From Bacteroidaceae bacterium (GTDB lineage: Bacteria; Bacteroidota; Bacteroidia; Bacteroidales; Bacteroidaceae), in assembly GCA_017453465.1 (NCBI GenBank), contig JAFTEV010000034.1, positions 1 through 46,026 on the forward strand: 46,026 nucleotides of DNA. Reading direction: 5' to 3'. Every line of letters begins with the position of its first letter. Position 1 is the stretch's first letter. This document shows positions 26,601 to 34,376 of this stretch, piece after piece. The notes under the pieces are model-generated. The model saw nothing but the letters and a program-made list of their open reading frames with translations. It was not told where the DNA came from and did no database searches. A program made the translations under genes and the position numbers.

Positions 26601-27190
26601 CAAATGTTAATACACTTGTTCTGCCGTTCAATATGACACAGAGTGAAGTTGAAGAACAGTTTGGTGTCGGTTCTAAAGTTTATGTTGTAAAGAGCTATGA
26701 CGCAGACAGGGAAAATATTTCATTTGACGTTGCTGATGGAGTTACAGCCAATGTTCCTTGCTTGTTGCAGGCAACTCAAGCTGGTACAAGCTACGACCTT
26801 GAAACCCGCACAATTGTAGCTGGTGCACTAACATACGCTCCAGAAGAGGCTGGTGTTTCAATGACAGGTAATTATGCTGCTTCACAGACTGTGCCAGAAG
26901 GTGCCTATGTTGTTTCTAATGGCAAAATTTACGTAGTTGACAGTGAAGTGACCATTGCTGGTACTCGTGCATATATCAGTTTGACACAGCCTGAAACCCC
27001 TGAAACCCCTGCTAAGGCCCGTGTACTTACAATGTCATTTGAAGGTGATGATGCAACAGGCATTGCTGTTATTGAAAACGGTAACATCAACATCGAAAAG
27101 GGCACGATTTACAACCTGAATGGTCAGCGTGTAGCTAACCTGACAAAGGGTATCTACATTGTAAACGGCAAGAAGATTTTAGTTAAATAA
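23699..27190 (+). CDS. large secreted multi-module protein of unknown function with T9SS-like tail
   Basis: The 1163 residues begin with a signal peptide (about 1-22, ending THAQ). An N-terminal beta-rich stretch (~24-155) follows, then three similar galactose-binding-like modules at about 205-358, 480-640 and 785-935, each starting after a Trp/Gly-rich segment and separated by Ala-rich helical stretches like FIVAR repeats. A beta domain (~940-1090) and a PETPETPAK linker lead to the tail YNLNGQRVANLTKGIYIVNGKKILVK's family pattern, common in secreted Prevotella proteins and akin to type IX sorting domains. No catalytic motif is recognisable. It may bind glycans at the surface; that is inference. 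The first ~1.4 kb of the gene are AT-rich, the part encoding modules 2-3 clearly richer in GC. Confidence 0.85.
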   Translation: MKRKLLLAALVAAGAVGFKTHAQEAGTYYFYNEESGKFLSRGATWGTHASADTYGIAFEITKVSDGVYTLKNVDHSLMGNANRYLGDNLYTDNGTACNFTFTEAGTGKYTLYKNTNEYLTIGASDTYGQIPVETTTDANNATIWTLMTKDAYKTKLAERDNAAISTLAASMNFANVTDLNSLKSYVSIAKTTNKTSSIGNAEIGGGSSAWTKSQTENKRKTGDAKAGDGVFQVWNGCADVNQTVTGLSKGLYKITVEAFLRFGDKEAAKRVTTNGSMTSYVYGNESKTLLHNFWDIRQDNDHPNSMSEASSQVIDKDDRALLECYTSVGDDGNLKLGIYLAGGFDNVWMICDNFTLTYIEDTPTDELTDKIKKIYAEYKGILGDHSVASDMTSAYNNFVASSTLANYYTLQEAVTAAKSPSELCREITKATQLGVGSDAIDAAQAVLDNGSSTEDDYIVATQNLKIAEYNYVTTTYEYGVDLGAWTTTGPTGSLSAQHYKGSGYSYLEQSTAAWSQSSWTIKYTQDLALPAGNYVFKVAGRQADSDGVTLSLTVKNGESVLGTVSDFPKGDTGLGINTSGETDFTTGEGHEYANNDAGRGWEWRYVKFTLVADATVNVAVDAVATTNHMWVSFCDATVQTDNEANISLISYNVALNNAQTVLADATYTNVAGTDKSSLEAAIAADGTLDKSNAEAINAATTALNTAATTFTSGVASWNAYVLAKGYGEAINSTALPYAVAAKLTAVTTAITATVNTAAEALAQANAINAANRAAYESNGIAENISGAKNRTSLITNADGSASAGWEGSSNFWTASNEAYTEADGNTTNTYFDKNGVKNFTASQTIKLPKGNYILSVTARAQAGINSYKMQVTNNASETAEVALTAMGNANGVFNRGWNDFTVAFEQKAYGDATITISAENSANFWMSWDRFRLYCIGEEGAVEIAEDADFTPVDMEDVDVTLNRTIKANVNTLVLPFNMTQSEVEEQFGVGSKVYVVKSYDADRENISFDVADGVTANVPCLLQATQAGTSYDLETRTIVAGALTYAPEEAGVSMTGNYAASQTVPEGAYVVSNGKIYVVDSEVTIAGTRAYISLTQPETPETPAKARVLTMSFEGDDATGIAVIENGNINIEKGTIYNLNGQRVANLTKGIYIVNGKKILVK

Positions 27191-27203
27191 GAATTTATTC
27201 ACT

Positions 27204-27236
27204 GGGAGCAAATCTGCATAAGTGGATTTGCCTCCC
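27204..27236 (+). promoter_or_regulatory. stable hairpin between the 1163-aa gene and the 68-aa gene
   Basis: GGGAGCAAATC (27204-27214) pairs with GATTTGCCTCCC (27225-27236), 11 bp with one bulged C and a 10-nt loop. Only two T follow, so termination is unlikely. It could protect or separate the upstream message, or set the ratio of the two products. Confidence 0.55.
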
Positions 27237-27254
27237 CCTTAAAAACAAAAAAAC

Positions 27255-27461
27255 ATGAAAAAAGCATATATGAAGCCACTTACAGAAGTGGTTGACACTT
27301 TGTCGATAAAAGCGTATCTTGTTAGCGCAAGTGGAAATGGACTCAACATGTCAAGTGGTGGTGGAACAAGTACTGGCAGCGTTACTAAAGGTGACTCTAA
27401 ATATCGTGGTGACTACGAGCCAGAGCCAGAGAATGAGCCAAACTTTGGCGACCTCTGGTAA
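27255..27461 (+). CDS. small protein of unknown function, Bacteroidales MKK..KP type
   Basis: The 68-residue product begins MKKAYMKPLTEVVDTLSIKA, continues with a Gly/Ser-rich stretch and ends acidic (EPEPENEPNFGDLW). It has no clear signal peptide or membrane segment. Many Bacteroidales genomes carry similar small genes (KK..KP start, short middle, acidic end with an aromatic) near secreted or surface proteins, but I know of no assigned function. It is 64 bp after the 1163-aa gene on the same strand, without a promoter between them, so probably cotranscribed. A terminator follows. Confidence 0.65.
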   Translation: MKKAYMKPLTEVVDTLSIKAYLVSASGNGLNMSSGGGTSTGSVTKGDSKYRGDYEPEPENEPNFGDLW

Positions 27462-27582
27462 TCCCAATACAAACAATCATACTTGCATTTTTTAAGTTTT
27501 CGTTTATGCAAGTAAAACAGCGTCAAGCGAGGTGTTGTGAAACACATGGCGCAATAATGAAGTTAATTTAGAATAAAGTATG

Positions 27583-27620
27583 CAGCCCTTCCGCAGTGAT
27601 GCGTGGGGGCTGTTTCTTTC
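27583..27620 (+). terminator. intrinsic terminator after the 68-aa gene
   Basis: CAGCCCTTCCGCA (27583-27595) pairs with TGCGTGGGGGCTG (27600-27612) with two wobbles and one mismatch, GTGA loop. TTTCTTTC follows. It separates the small-protein unit from the FAS1/Sus operon. Confidence 0.75.
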
Positions 27621-27710
27621 ATTTGGGTGTTTCATTTCTTTTGGTGTGGTGTTGCTGTGTGCGTATGTCTTTGTTAAATTTTAGGGAATGTTGAAAAGTT
27701 TTTTCTGAAA

Positions 27711-27743
27711 ATTTGTTTAGGTAAACAAATATTCGTTTCTTTG
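27711..27743 (+). promoter_or_regulatory. promoter of the FAS1/SusCD operon with a perfect palindromic operator
   Basis: ATTTGTTTA (27711-27719) and TAAACAAAT (27722-27730) form a perfect 9+9 palindrome around GG. Its TTTG (27712-27715) can serve as the -33 element: 20 nt later lies TTTCTTTG (27736-27743), one base off TAnnTTTG. A protein on the palindrome would therefore block or modulate the polymerase. No candidate regulator gene lies in the window. Confidence 0.65.
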
Positions 27744-27908
27744 CACGCGATAAGAATGGGCTTGAAGTGCCGATTTGGCCAAATGTTTGCATGGAGAGAC
27801 CGTTTGAGTCATTACACATTATTTATTTTATACATGAATACCGCCCTGTTTTGGGGCACTTAACTAATCTATTTATTTAGAAAAGACATCAAAAATCTTT
27901 CTAATATT

Positions 27909-30890
27909 ATGTTTTACAACTTTCAGAGGAAAAAACTATGCAGTCACCTCTTAGCAGGAGGTGCCATGCTGGCTGCGGGTTTGGGAGTTCTCTCTTGTTC
28001 TGACAAGTATGATTTGGATTCGGACAGTAATCAGCCGTCGAATCTGAATGACATCTACGACTACTTGGTGGAAGAGGGCACTTACACGAACTATGTGCAG
28101 CTCATTCGGGATCTTGGAGAGGCAGAAGTGCTGTCCAAGACGGGTAGTAAGACCTTGTTTGTCGCAGACGATGATGCGTTTGCCAAGTTCTTTGCGTCGA
28201 ACAGCTGGAATGTGTCGAGTTATGACCAGCTGACGACGGCTCAGAAGAAGCTGTTGCTGTATTCGTCGATGATTGACAACCCGTATTCTACTTCCATGCT
28301 GGCCACGGCGGATGGTCCGGTGAAGGGTGAGGTGTTCCGCCGTGCGTCTTCGACCACCATCTACGACTCGGTGCTGGTGGTTCCGGCAAGCGACCCAGAG
28401 GGCATACTGCCTGACAATGACCGCTTCAATGAGTTGAAGGCTAACCATCCGAACATTGTGTTGTTTGACGAGGCTCGTCAGCCGGCTCCGATGCTTCACT
28501 TCACGTCGAAGTTCATGTCGGCCAACAAGGTGTTCACGACAGACATTGACTTCCTCTATAGCAAGTGGCTGGGCAAGGACAACCGTGCGGAGGAGGATGT
28601 GTATGTGAACAATGCGAAGATTCTGGAGGCCAACGTGTTCTGTAAGAATGGTTTCGTGCAGAAGGTTGACGAGGTGGTTGTGCCGCTCGACAACATGGCT
28701 GAGGCTTTGCGCAAGTGCTCGAAGACGCAGCTCTTCAGCAGCATTCTGGAGCGTTTTGCTGCTCCGGCTTATCAGCAGTCGCTGACGGAGGCTTACAACC
28801 AGAACAAGGGCACGGAGTATGACTCTGTGTTTATCAAGCGTTATTTCTCTAAGCGTTCATACGGTTCGGGCTTGGGCGACAAGGATGTGGCTTTCGACAC
28901 GGACAAGAATGGTAATCCATTTAATGGTCAGCTGAAGTTCGACCCGGGATGGAACGGCTATTATCCTGACATCACTCCGAAGGGCAGTGACCCGATGATG
29001 GAGGAGATGGGCGTGATGCTGGTTCCGACGGATGCTGCGCTGGAAGCGTGGTGGAACGGCGAGGGTGGCGATGACATCCGCAAGTTCTATGCCCAGTCGG
29101 GTGACGACACGAAGACGGGTCTGCGGAAGACTCCTACCTCGGTGCTTGACGAACTGATCAATGCCGGACAATATGCTTCGTTCTGCCAGACGATTCCGTC
29201 GAACTTCTCGAATGTGCTTGATGGTGCGCAGATGGAGCTTGGCATCACGGAGAATGACATTGACAGCGTCATCATGTGTTGTAACGGTGCCATCTACCTG
29301 ACGAATAAGGTGTTTGCGCCAGTGGCTTATTCTTCTGTGCTCAGTCCGTCGGTGATTGACACGATGAGCTACAACACGATTTCAAATGCCATTGAAAACA
29401 TGGAGTATGGTGCATACCTGAATTCTATGGTGTCGCGCTATACGTTCCTGTTGCCGACCAGCGCGGCCCTGTTGAACTACGTAGACCCAGTTTCCTATGG
29501 TCTGGCTCAGCCACAGATGTGGGCTTTGAGGTATGATGCCTCGAAGACTCAGACAAGGTGCATTGTTGTAGATGTGTATAACTGTACCATTGATGAGAAC
29601 GGTGTGCCGACTCCAGTGGGCGATAAGCTGAGGACGATTGAGGAGACATTGTCGAGTTCTTTGGACGGTAGTCTGAAGGACCGCATGGAGGACATTCTGG
29701 ATAACCTGATTATCACGCAGGACTATACCGCAGGCAAGCAGTATTACAAGACGAAGGGCAACACGTTTGTACGCATCGTGCCTTCTGGTACAGACTACCA
29801 CGTGTTTGGTTCATGGCAGCAGCAGTATGAGAATCCTATCGTGGTTGACAAGGATTCTATCTATACGAAGCGGAACGGTTCTACCTTTGTGGTTGACCGT
29901 GTGCCCATGGGTGCTTCGAAGTCGGTGGCTCAGACACTGGCCGACCATCCAGAGTTCTCTGATTTCCTCTGGGTGCTGCAGAACAGTGGTGCGCTGAGTA
30001 CGACCAACGCTAAGGATGGTTGGCAGGCTGGCGACCAGAAGATTGGTAACCTGTTCAACGTGAAGGACGGTGGCTCTATCGGTGCGGAGGATACGGACTC
30101 TAAGTCGAGGAAGGCTACTTATTTGCTCAACAACTTCCACTATACGGTTTATGCTCCCACCAATGATGCCATGAAGTTGGCGTTTGCCGCTGGTCTGCCT
30201 GACTCTACGGCTTTGCGCTTGGCTGAGGAGTATGACCAGAGTGTGGCTGAAGACGTGGATGCTGCTGCTGACTCTGCTGCAAAGGTGCAGGAGGTGCTGC
30301 TTGACTTCGTGAAGTATCACATTCAGGACAACTCCATCTTCATGGACCAGGGCTTTGAGTCGAACAGCTACGAGTCGGGCAAGACGGAGCTGACTCCTTC
30401 GACCAACATCGTGGAGGCTGGTGCAGAGACTACCATTGCGGTTGTTGACAACACGCACATCAGGGTGATGACTACCAGCAATCCTGATGGCACTGTCTAT
30501 GAAACTCCCGACCAGACGGCGAACTCTAACGTGCTGACAAAGTCGGCAGATGGCACTATCACGGCTGCTCAGTACTACACGGGCAAGTATTCTCCGGGTC
30601 GTCCATATAAGTTGAACGTGAATGTTTCGGCCAGCAGCATGACTGTGACTGACGTTGAGGGCAACACGCGCAATGTGAGCACAGTGGAGGGTCTGCACAA
30701 CTTGATGGCACGTGAATACTGGTATAAGTCTTCGTCCAGTGTTACTCCGGCCAATGCTTATAACACGAAGCTGGACAACTCTTCGTTTGTTGTCATCCAG
30801 GGCATTGACGGTCCGCTCTTCTTTGATACTCCAAGTCAGTTTAAATATACACGTAAGCAACTTACTACAGAAGCAAAACGTCGTCGCTAA
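27909..30890 (+). CDS. fasciclin (FAS1)-repeat lipoprotein, first gene of the operon
   Basis: The 993-residue protein has a lipoprotein signal with Cys30 (GVLSC) followed by SDKYDLDSD, acidic like Bacteroidetes surface-export signals. FAS1 core motifs recur at about residues 82 (TLFVADDDAFAKFF), 370 (MLVPTDAALEAWW), 513 (FLLPTSAALLNYV) and 746 (TVYAPTNDAMKLAF), so at least four divergent FAS1 units are likely. FAS1 is an adhesion or ligand-binding fold. Proteins of this kind occur beside SusCD pairs, where they probably sit on the cell surface; their ligands are mostly unknown. The C-terminus is basic (TEAKRRR). The SusC gene follows after 12 nt. Confidence 0.87.
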   Translation: MFYNFQRKKLCSHLLAGGAMLAAGLGVLSCSDKYDLDSDSNQPSNLNDIYDYLVEEGTYTNYVQLIRDLGEAEVLSKTGSKTLFVADDDAFAKFFASNSWNVSSYDQLTTAQKKLLLYSSMIDNPYSTSMLATADGPVKGEVFRRASSTTIYDSVLVVPASDPEGILPDNDRFNELKANHPNIVLFDEARQPAPMLHFTSKFMSANKVFTTDIDFLYSKWLGKDNRAEEDVYVNNAKILEANVFCKNGFVQKVDEVVVPLDNMAEALRKCSKTQLFSSILERFAAPAYQQSLTEAYNQNKGTEYDSVFIKRYFSKRSYGSGLGDKDVAFDTDKNGNPFNGQLKFDPGWNGYYPDITPKGSDPMMEEMGVMLVPTDAALEAWWNGEGGDDIRKFYAQSGDDTKTGLRKTPTSVLDELINAGQYASFCQTIPSNFSNVLDGAQMELGITENDIDSVIMCCNGAIYLTNKVFAPVAYSSVLSPSVIDTMSYNTISNAIENMEYGAYLNSMVSRYTFLLPTSAALLNYVDPVSYGLAQPQMWALRYDASKTQTRCIVVDVYNCTIDENGVPTPVGDKLRTIEETLSSSLDGSLKDRMEDILDNLIITQDYTAGKQYYKTKGNTFVRIVPSGTDYHVFGSWQQQYENPIVVDKDSIYTKRNGSTFVVDRVPMGASKSVAQTLADHPEFSDFLWVLQNSGALSTTNAKDGWQAGDQKIGNLFNVKDGGSIGAEDTDSKSRKATYLLNNFHYTVYAPTNDAMKLAFAAGLPDSTALRLAEEYDQSVAEDVDAAADSAAKVQEVLLDFVKYHIQDNSIFMDQGFESNSYESGKTELTPSTNIVEAGAETTIAVVDNTHIRVMTTSNPDGTVYETPDQTANSNVLTKSADGTITAAQYYTGKYSPGRPYKLNVNVSASSMTVTDVEGNTRNVSTVEGLHNLMAREYWYKSSSSVTPANAYNTKLDNSSFVVIQGIDGPLFFDTPSQFKYTRKQLTTEAKRRR

Positions 30891-30902
30891 TAAATCATTA
30901 TC

Positions 30903-33900
30903 ATGAAAAAAATATTATCAACATTAATGCTATTGGCCTGCTTCTGCATCAGTGCAAGTGCGCAGGTGAAGGCTGGCGATATTGTTAGCGGTCAGATTTG
31001 GGACGACCTTGAGCCATTGATGATGGTGAACGTTGTCGAAATAGACCATAACAATCGTATCGTGGCAGCGGGTGTTACGGACATCAATGGTAACTTCTCG
31101 TTCAAGATTGTCAGCCCAAAGAATAAGATTCGCATCTCGTACATCGGTTGCGAAACCAAGGTTCTTCCTATTTACAAGAAGTCTTTCGGCAAGATTATCC
31201 TGACTCCTACTACTCAGCTGAAGGAAGTCGTGGTGAAAGCTGTGAAGAAGACGCAGACTTCGGGTCTGCAGATTCCTGTGACAGAAATCTCTGTGGCTCA
31301 GCAGACCATCGACATGAAGGAGTTTGAGGGTCTGGCCATGACCAGTGTGGACGAGGCTCTGCAGGGACGTATCTCAGGTCTCGACATTGTGGCCAACTCT
31401 GGTAACCTGGGCGCCGGTACAACCATGCGTCTGCGTGGTGTGAGCACCATCTACGGCAGTGCTGACCCGCTCATCGTGGTGAACGGCAACGTCTGGACGA
31501 ATGACGCAAACGCAGACTTCGACTATACGAATGCCAACGAAGAAAAGTTTGCAGAACTGCTGAATGTGAACCCTGAGGACATCGAGTCTATCTCGGTGCT
31601 GAAGGATGCTGCCGCTACAGCCATCTGGGGTTCGCAGGGTGCCAACGGTGTGATTGAAATCAAGACAAAGCGTGGTGCACGTGGCAAGACCAAGGTGCAG
31701 TACTCTTATCGTTACACCAACACATGGCAGCCCAAGGGTTACAACCTGCTGAGCGGTGATGACTACACCATGTACATGAAGGAGGCTTACTTCAACACGA
31801 CCCAGACTTCGGGTTATGCTGACAATACTTCTACCCGCTACATTCCTGAAATTGGTTACAACCAGAACTTCTCGGAGTGGCGCATGTATGATGATAACAC
31901 AGACTGGCGCGATGCCATCAAGCAGCACGGTCAGTATCATCAGCACTTCGTTTCTCTGACGGGTGGTGGTGAGAAGGCCAACTTCCGTATTTCGGGCGGT
32001 TATGACCACCAGACGGGTACGGTCATCAAGCAGAAGCTCGACCGCTTTACAACTCGTGTGGCTCTCGACTACTTCGTCAGCGACCGCATCAAGGTCAGCT
32101 CGAACTTCGACCTCACTTACACCAAGAACCAGAAGAACTACCGCTATGGTGGCGAAGACCTCCTGGCCATTGCTTACCGCAAGATGCCTAACCTCTCAAT
32201 CTATGAGGAGGATGAGAATGGCAATGACATCGAGGGACGTTTCTACACGATGAACCCATACTTGACAGCTGCACAGGCTGGCTACAACGCTGCTTCAGGT
32301 CAGTTTACGAACAACGATCCTAAGCTGCTCAACGACCAGTACAACTTGCCTAACCCTGTGGCCGTTGCCCACAATGCACTGAACAACGAGAAGACCATCA
32401 AGCTCTCGCCTGAGTTCATCCTGTCATACGACATCTTGGGTACAGAAGCAGACCAGACTCGCCTGAAGTATGAAGGTCAGATTATCTTTGACATCTACAA
32501 CCTCAACGAGGATTCTTACTTCCCTGGTTCGCTCATCGCGACCGACTGGTCTTCGTCTGGCACCTACAATGCTGCCAGTGCTTACACTTACAAGAGCCAC
32601 TCTTTGTCAACACGTCATTCGTTGACTTTCACGCCGCACTTCAAGAATGAAGACCACAGCTTGCTCTTCATGGCCCGTTATCAGTACAACAGCGGTTCTT
32701 CTTCAAACCAGACCAATGGTAACAAGTGGCTGCCCTCGGCTGACGGCATTATCTCTCCTTTGGCTGGTGGTATCAACACAGCCTTTACTACGGGTGCAGG
32801 TGAATGGAAGTCACAGTTCATGCTCTTCCAGTTGCACTACGCTTACAAGGGCCGTTACATTTTTGATGCTACACTGCGTCGCGACGGTTCCACGAAGTTC
32901 GGTCCGTCTAACCGCTGGGGTAACTTCCCCGGTGTTTCTGCTCGTTGGAACATCAGTGACGAACCTTGGATGAAGTGGGCTGAAAACTGGTTGTCTATGC
33001 TCTCCATCCGTCCAGGTTGGGGTATCGTAGGTAATCAGCCTGGCTCTGAAGGTCTGTTCTATTCTAAGTATGCTTCTGGTGCCAATTACCTGAACAGCAG
33101 TTCTGTCTATCCGTCTAACATCCGTCTGACGGCCCTGAAGTGGGAGCAGAAGGAGACATTCAACTTGGGCTTTGACCTCAGCTTGTTCGACGGCTTGATT
33201 GATGCCGACCTTTCAATCTACACTCAGAAGACAAAGGACCTGCTGATGCCTGGTTTTGCCATTCCTTCTTCTTCTGGTTACACTTCACTGCCTACTCGCA
33301 ACGTGGGTTCGATGCGTAACAATGGTTGGGAATTCAACATCAATGGTCACAGAGTTGTCAAGGCTGGCAAGTTCTCGATGGACTTCAACATCACTTTCGC
33401 CAACAACCGAAACAAGATTATCGAAATGGACGAGACCGTGCTGGAGACCATGAACGCAGACTTCGGCTATAACAACGGTACTTACCTGTCACGTGTACAG
33501 CTCAACAACCCGCTGGGTTCCATCTATGGTTTCCGCTCGAAGGGTGTGTATGCGTACTCAAATCTGCCTAAGGTGCGCGACCGTGCTACGGGCGATGAGT
33601 TCTATGTGGACCAGAACATGAGCGACATTGACAAGTCGAAGTACATGATTATTGAGACGGGTGGCAAGAATGCGCCTGTTGTCCGCACAGCCAATGGTGA
33701 TGTGGTTTACAGCGCAGCCGGTACACCCAAGAAGATGTACTTTGACTACAACAAGGGTACAAAGTATGAGTTTGTCGGCGGTGATGCCGTCTATGAGGAC
33801 ATCAACAACGACGGTAGCATTGATGAACTTGACATCGTTTATCTGGGTAGTTCTCTTCCGAAGCTGACTGGTGGTTTCGGCGTGAAGTTCAACTATGCTG

Positions 33901-34358
33901 GTTTCTCGCTGAACCTGCAGTTCAACTATCGTTATGGCAACAAGGTCATCAACTATGCTCGCATGAACATCGAGAACATGGCTACGAACTCCAACATGTC
34001 ACAGGCTGTGAACTGGCGTTGGCACAATGAGGGTGACGAGGCTCAGATTCCGCGTGCCGCCACTGCCGCAACAGGTGTTAACACTTTCAACTATCTGGGT
34101 AGTGACCGCTTTGTGGAAGATGCTTCATTCCTGCGTCTGAACTATGCACAGCTGGCCTATAATTTCGAGCCAAAGCTGCTGAAGACTATCGGCATTTCAT
34201 CGCTCCGACTCAACCTTACAGTAAATAATGTGTTCTGTATCACCAAGTATTCGGGTGCTGACCCAGAAGTGGTTCAAGCAGGTTTTGCTCCTGCGGGCGA
34301 CGGTTCGCGTACTCCACGTTCAAAGTCGTTCACCCTTGGTGCTTCCATCTCATTCTAA
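30903..34358 (+). CDS. SusC-like TonB-dependent outer-membrane transporter, first pair
   Basis: It imports an oligomeric ligand caught by the partner SusD, using TonB energy. The 1151-residue protein has a signal peptide (1-20), an N-terminal CarboxypepD-reg-like domain (about 22-105), a possible TonB box near KEVVVKA (107-113) and a plug with VDEALQGRISGLDIV (149-163), MRLRG and VLKDAAATAIWGSQGANGVIEIKTKRG's consensus pattern. The rest is a 22-strand barrel ending SFTLGASISF with the terminal aromatic. No STN domain, so it is not an anti-sigma signalling type. Its substrate cannot be read from sequence. Confidence 0.94.
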   Translation: MKKILSTLMLLACFCISASAQVKAGDIVSGQIWDDLEPLMMVNVVEIDHNNRIVAAGVTDINGNFSFKIVSPKNKIRISYIGCETKVLPIYKKSFGKIILTPTTQLKEVVVKAVKKTQTSGLQIPVTEISVAQQTIDMKEFEGLAMTSVDEALQGRISGLDIVANSGNLGAGTTMRLRGVSTIYGSADPLIVVNGNVWTNDANADFDYTNANEEKFAELLNVNPEDIESISVLKDAAATAIWGSQGANGVIEIKTKRGARGKTKVQYSYRYTNTWQPKGYNLLSGDDYTMYMKEAYFNTTQTSGYADNTSTRYIPEIGYNQNFSEWRMYDDNTDWRDAIKQHGQYHQHFVSLTGGGEKANFRISGGYDHQTGTVIKQKLDRFTTRVALDYFVSDRIKVSSNFDLTYTKNQKNYRYGGEDLLAIAYRKMPNLSIYEEDENGNDIEGRFYTMNPYLTAAQAGYNAASGQFTNNDPKLLNDQYNLPNPVAVAHNALNNEKTIKLSPEFILSYDILGTEADQTRLKYEGQIIFDIYNLNEDSYFPGSLIATDWSSSGTYNAASAYTYKSHSLSTRHSLTFTPHFKNEDHSLLFMARYQYNSGSSSNQTNGNKWLPSADGIISPLAGGINTAFTTGAGEWKSQFMLFQLHYAYKGRYIFDATLRRDGSTKFGPSNRWGNFPGVSARWNISDEPWMKWAENWLSMLSIRPGWGIVGNQPGSEGLFYSKYASGANYLNSSSVYPSNIRLTALKWEQKETFNLGFDLSLFDGLIDADLSIYTQKTKDLLMPGFAIPSSSGYTSLPTRNVGSMRNNGWEFNINGHRVVKAGKFSMDFNITFANNRNKIIEMDETVLETMNADFGYNNGTYLSRVQLNNPLGSIYGFRSKGVYAYSNLPKVRDRATGDEFYVDQNMSDIDKSKYMIIETGGKNAPVVRTANGDVVYSAAGTPKKMYFDYNKGTKYEFVGGDAVYEDINNDGSIDELDIVYLGSSLPKLTGGFGVKFNYAGFSLNLQFNYRYGNKVINYARMNIENMATNSNMSQAVNWRWHNEGDEAQIPRAATAATGVNTFNYLGSDRFVEDASFLRLNYAQLAYNFEPKLLKTIGISSLRLNLTVNNVFCITKYSGADPEVVQAGFAPAGDGSRTPRSKSFTLGASISF

Positions 34359-34376
34359 TAGCATAAGAAAACCGTT

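Larger units (their letters stand above)
27462..27908. other. 447-bp intergenic region: terminator, promoter with operator, operon leader
   Basis: It holds no gene. A stem with perfect 8-nt arms (ACTTGCAT/ATGCAAGT, about 27480-27527) comes first, then the terminator at 27583-27620, the promoter with its palindrome (27711-27743) and a leader of about 160 nt that is AT-rich near the start codon. Confidence 0.75.

Noticed and set aside
29811-30860. 349-codon minus-strand frame opposite the first FAS1 gene
   Set aside because: Antisense shadow with Arg/His/Val-rich low-quality translation; the FAS1 frame is supported by motifs.
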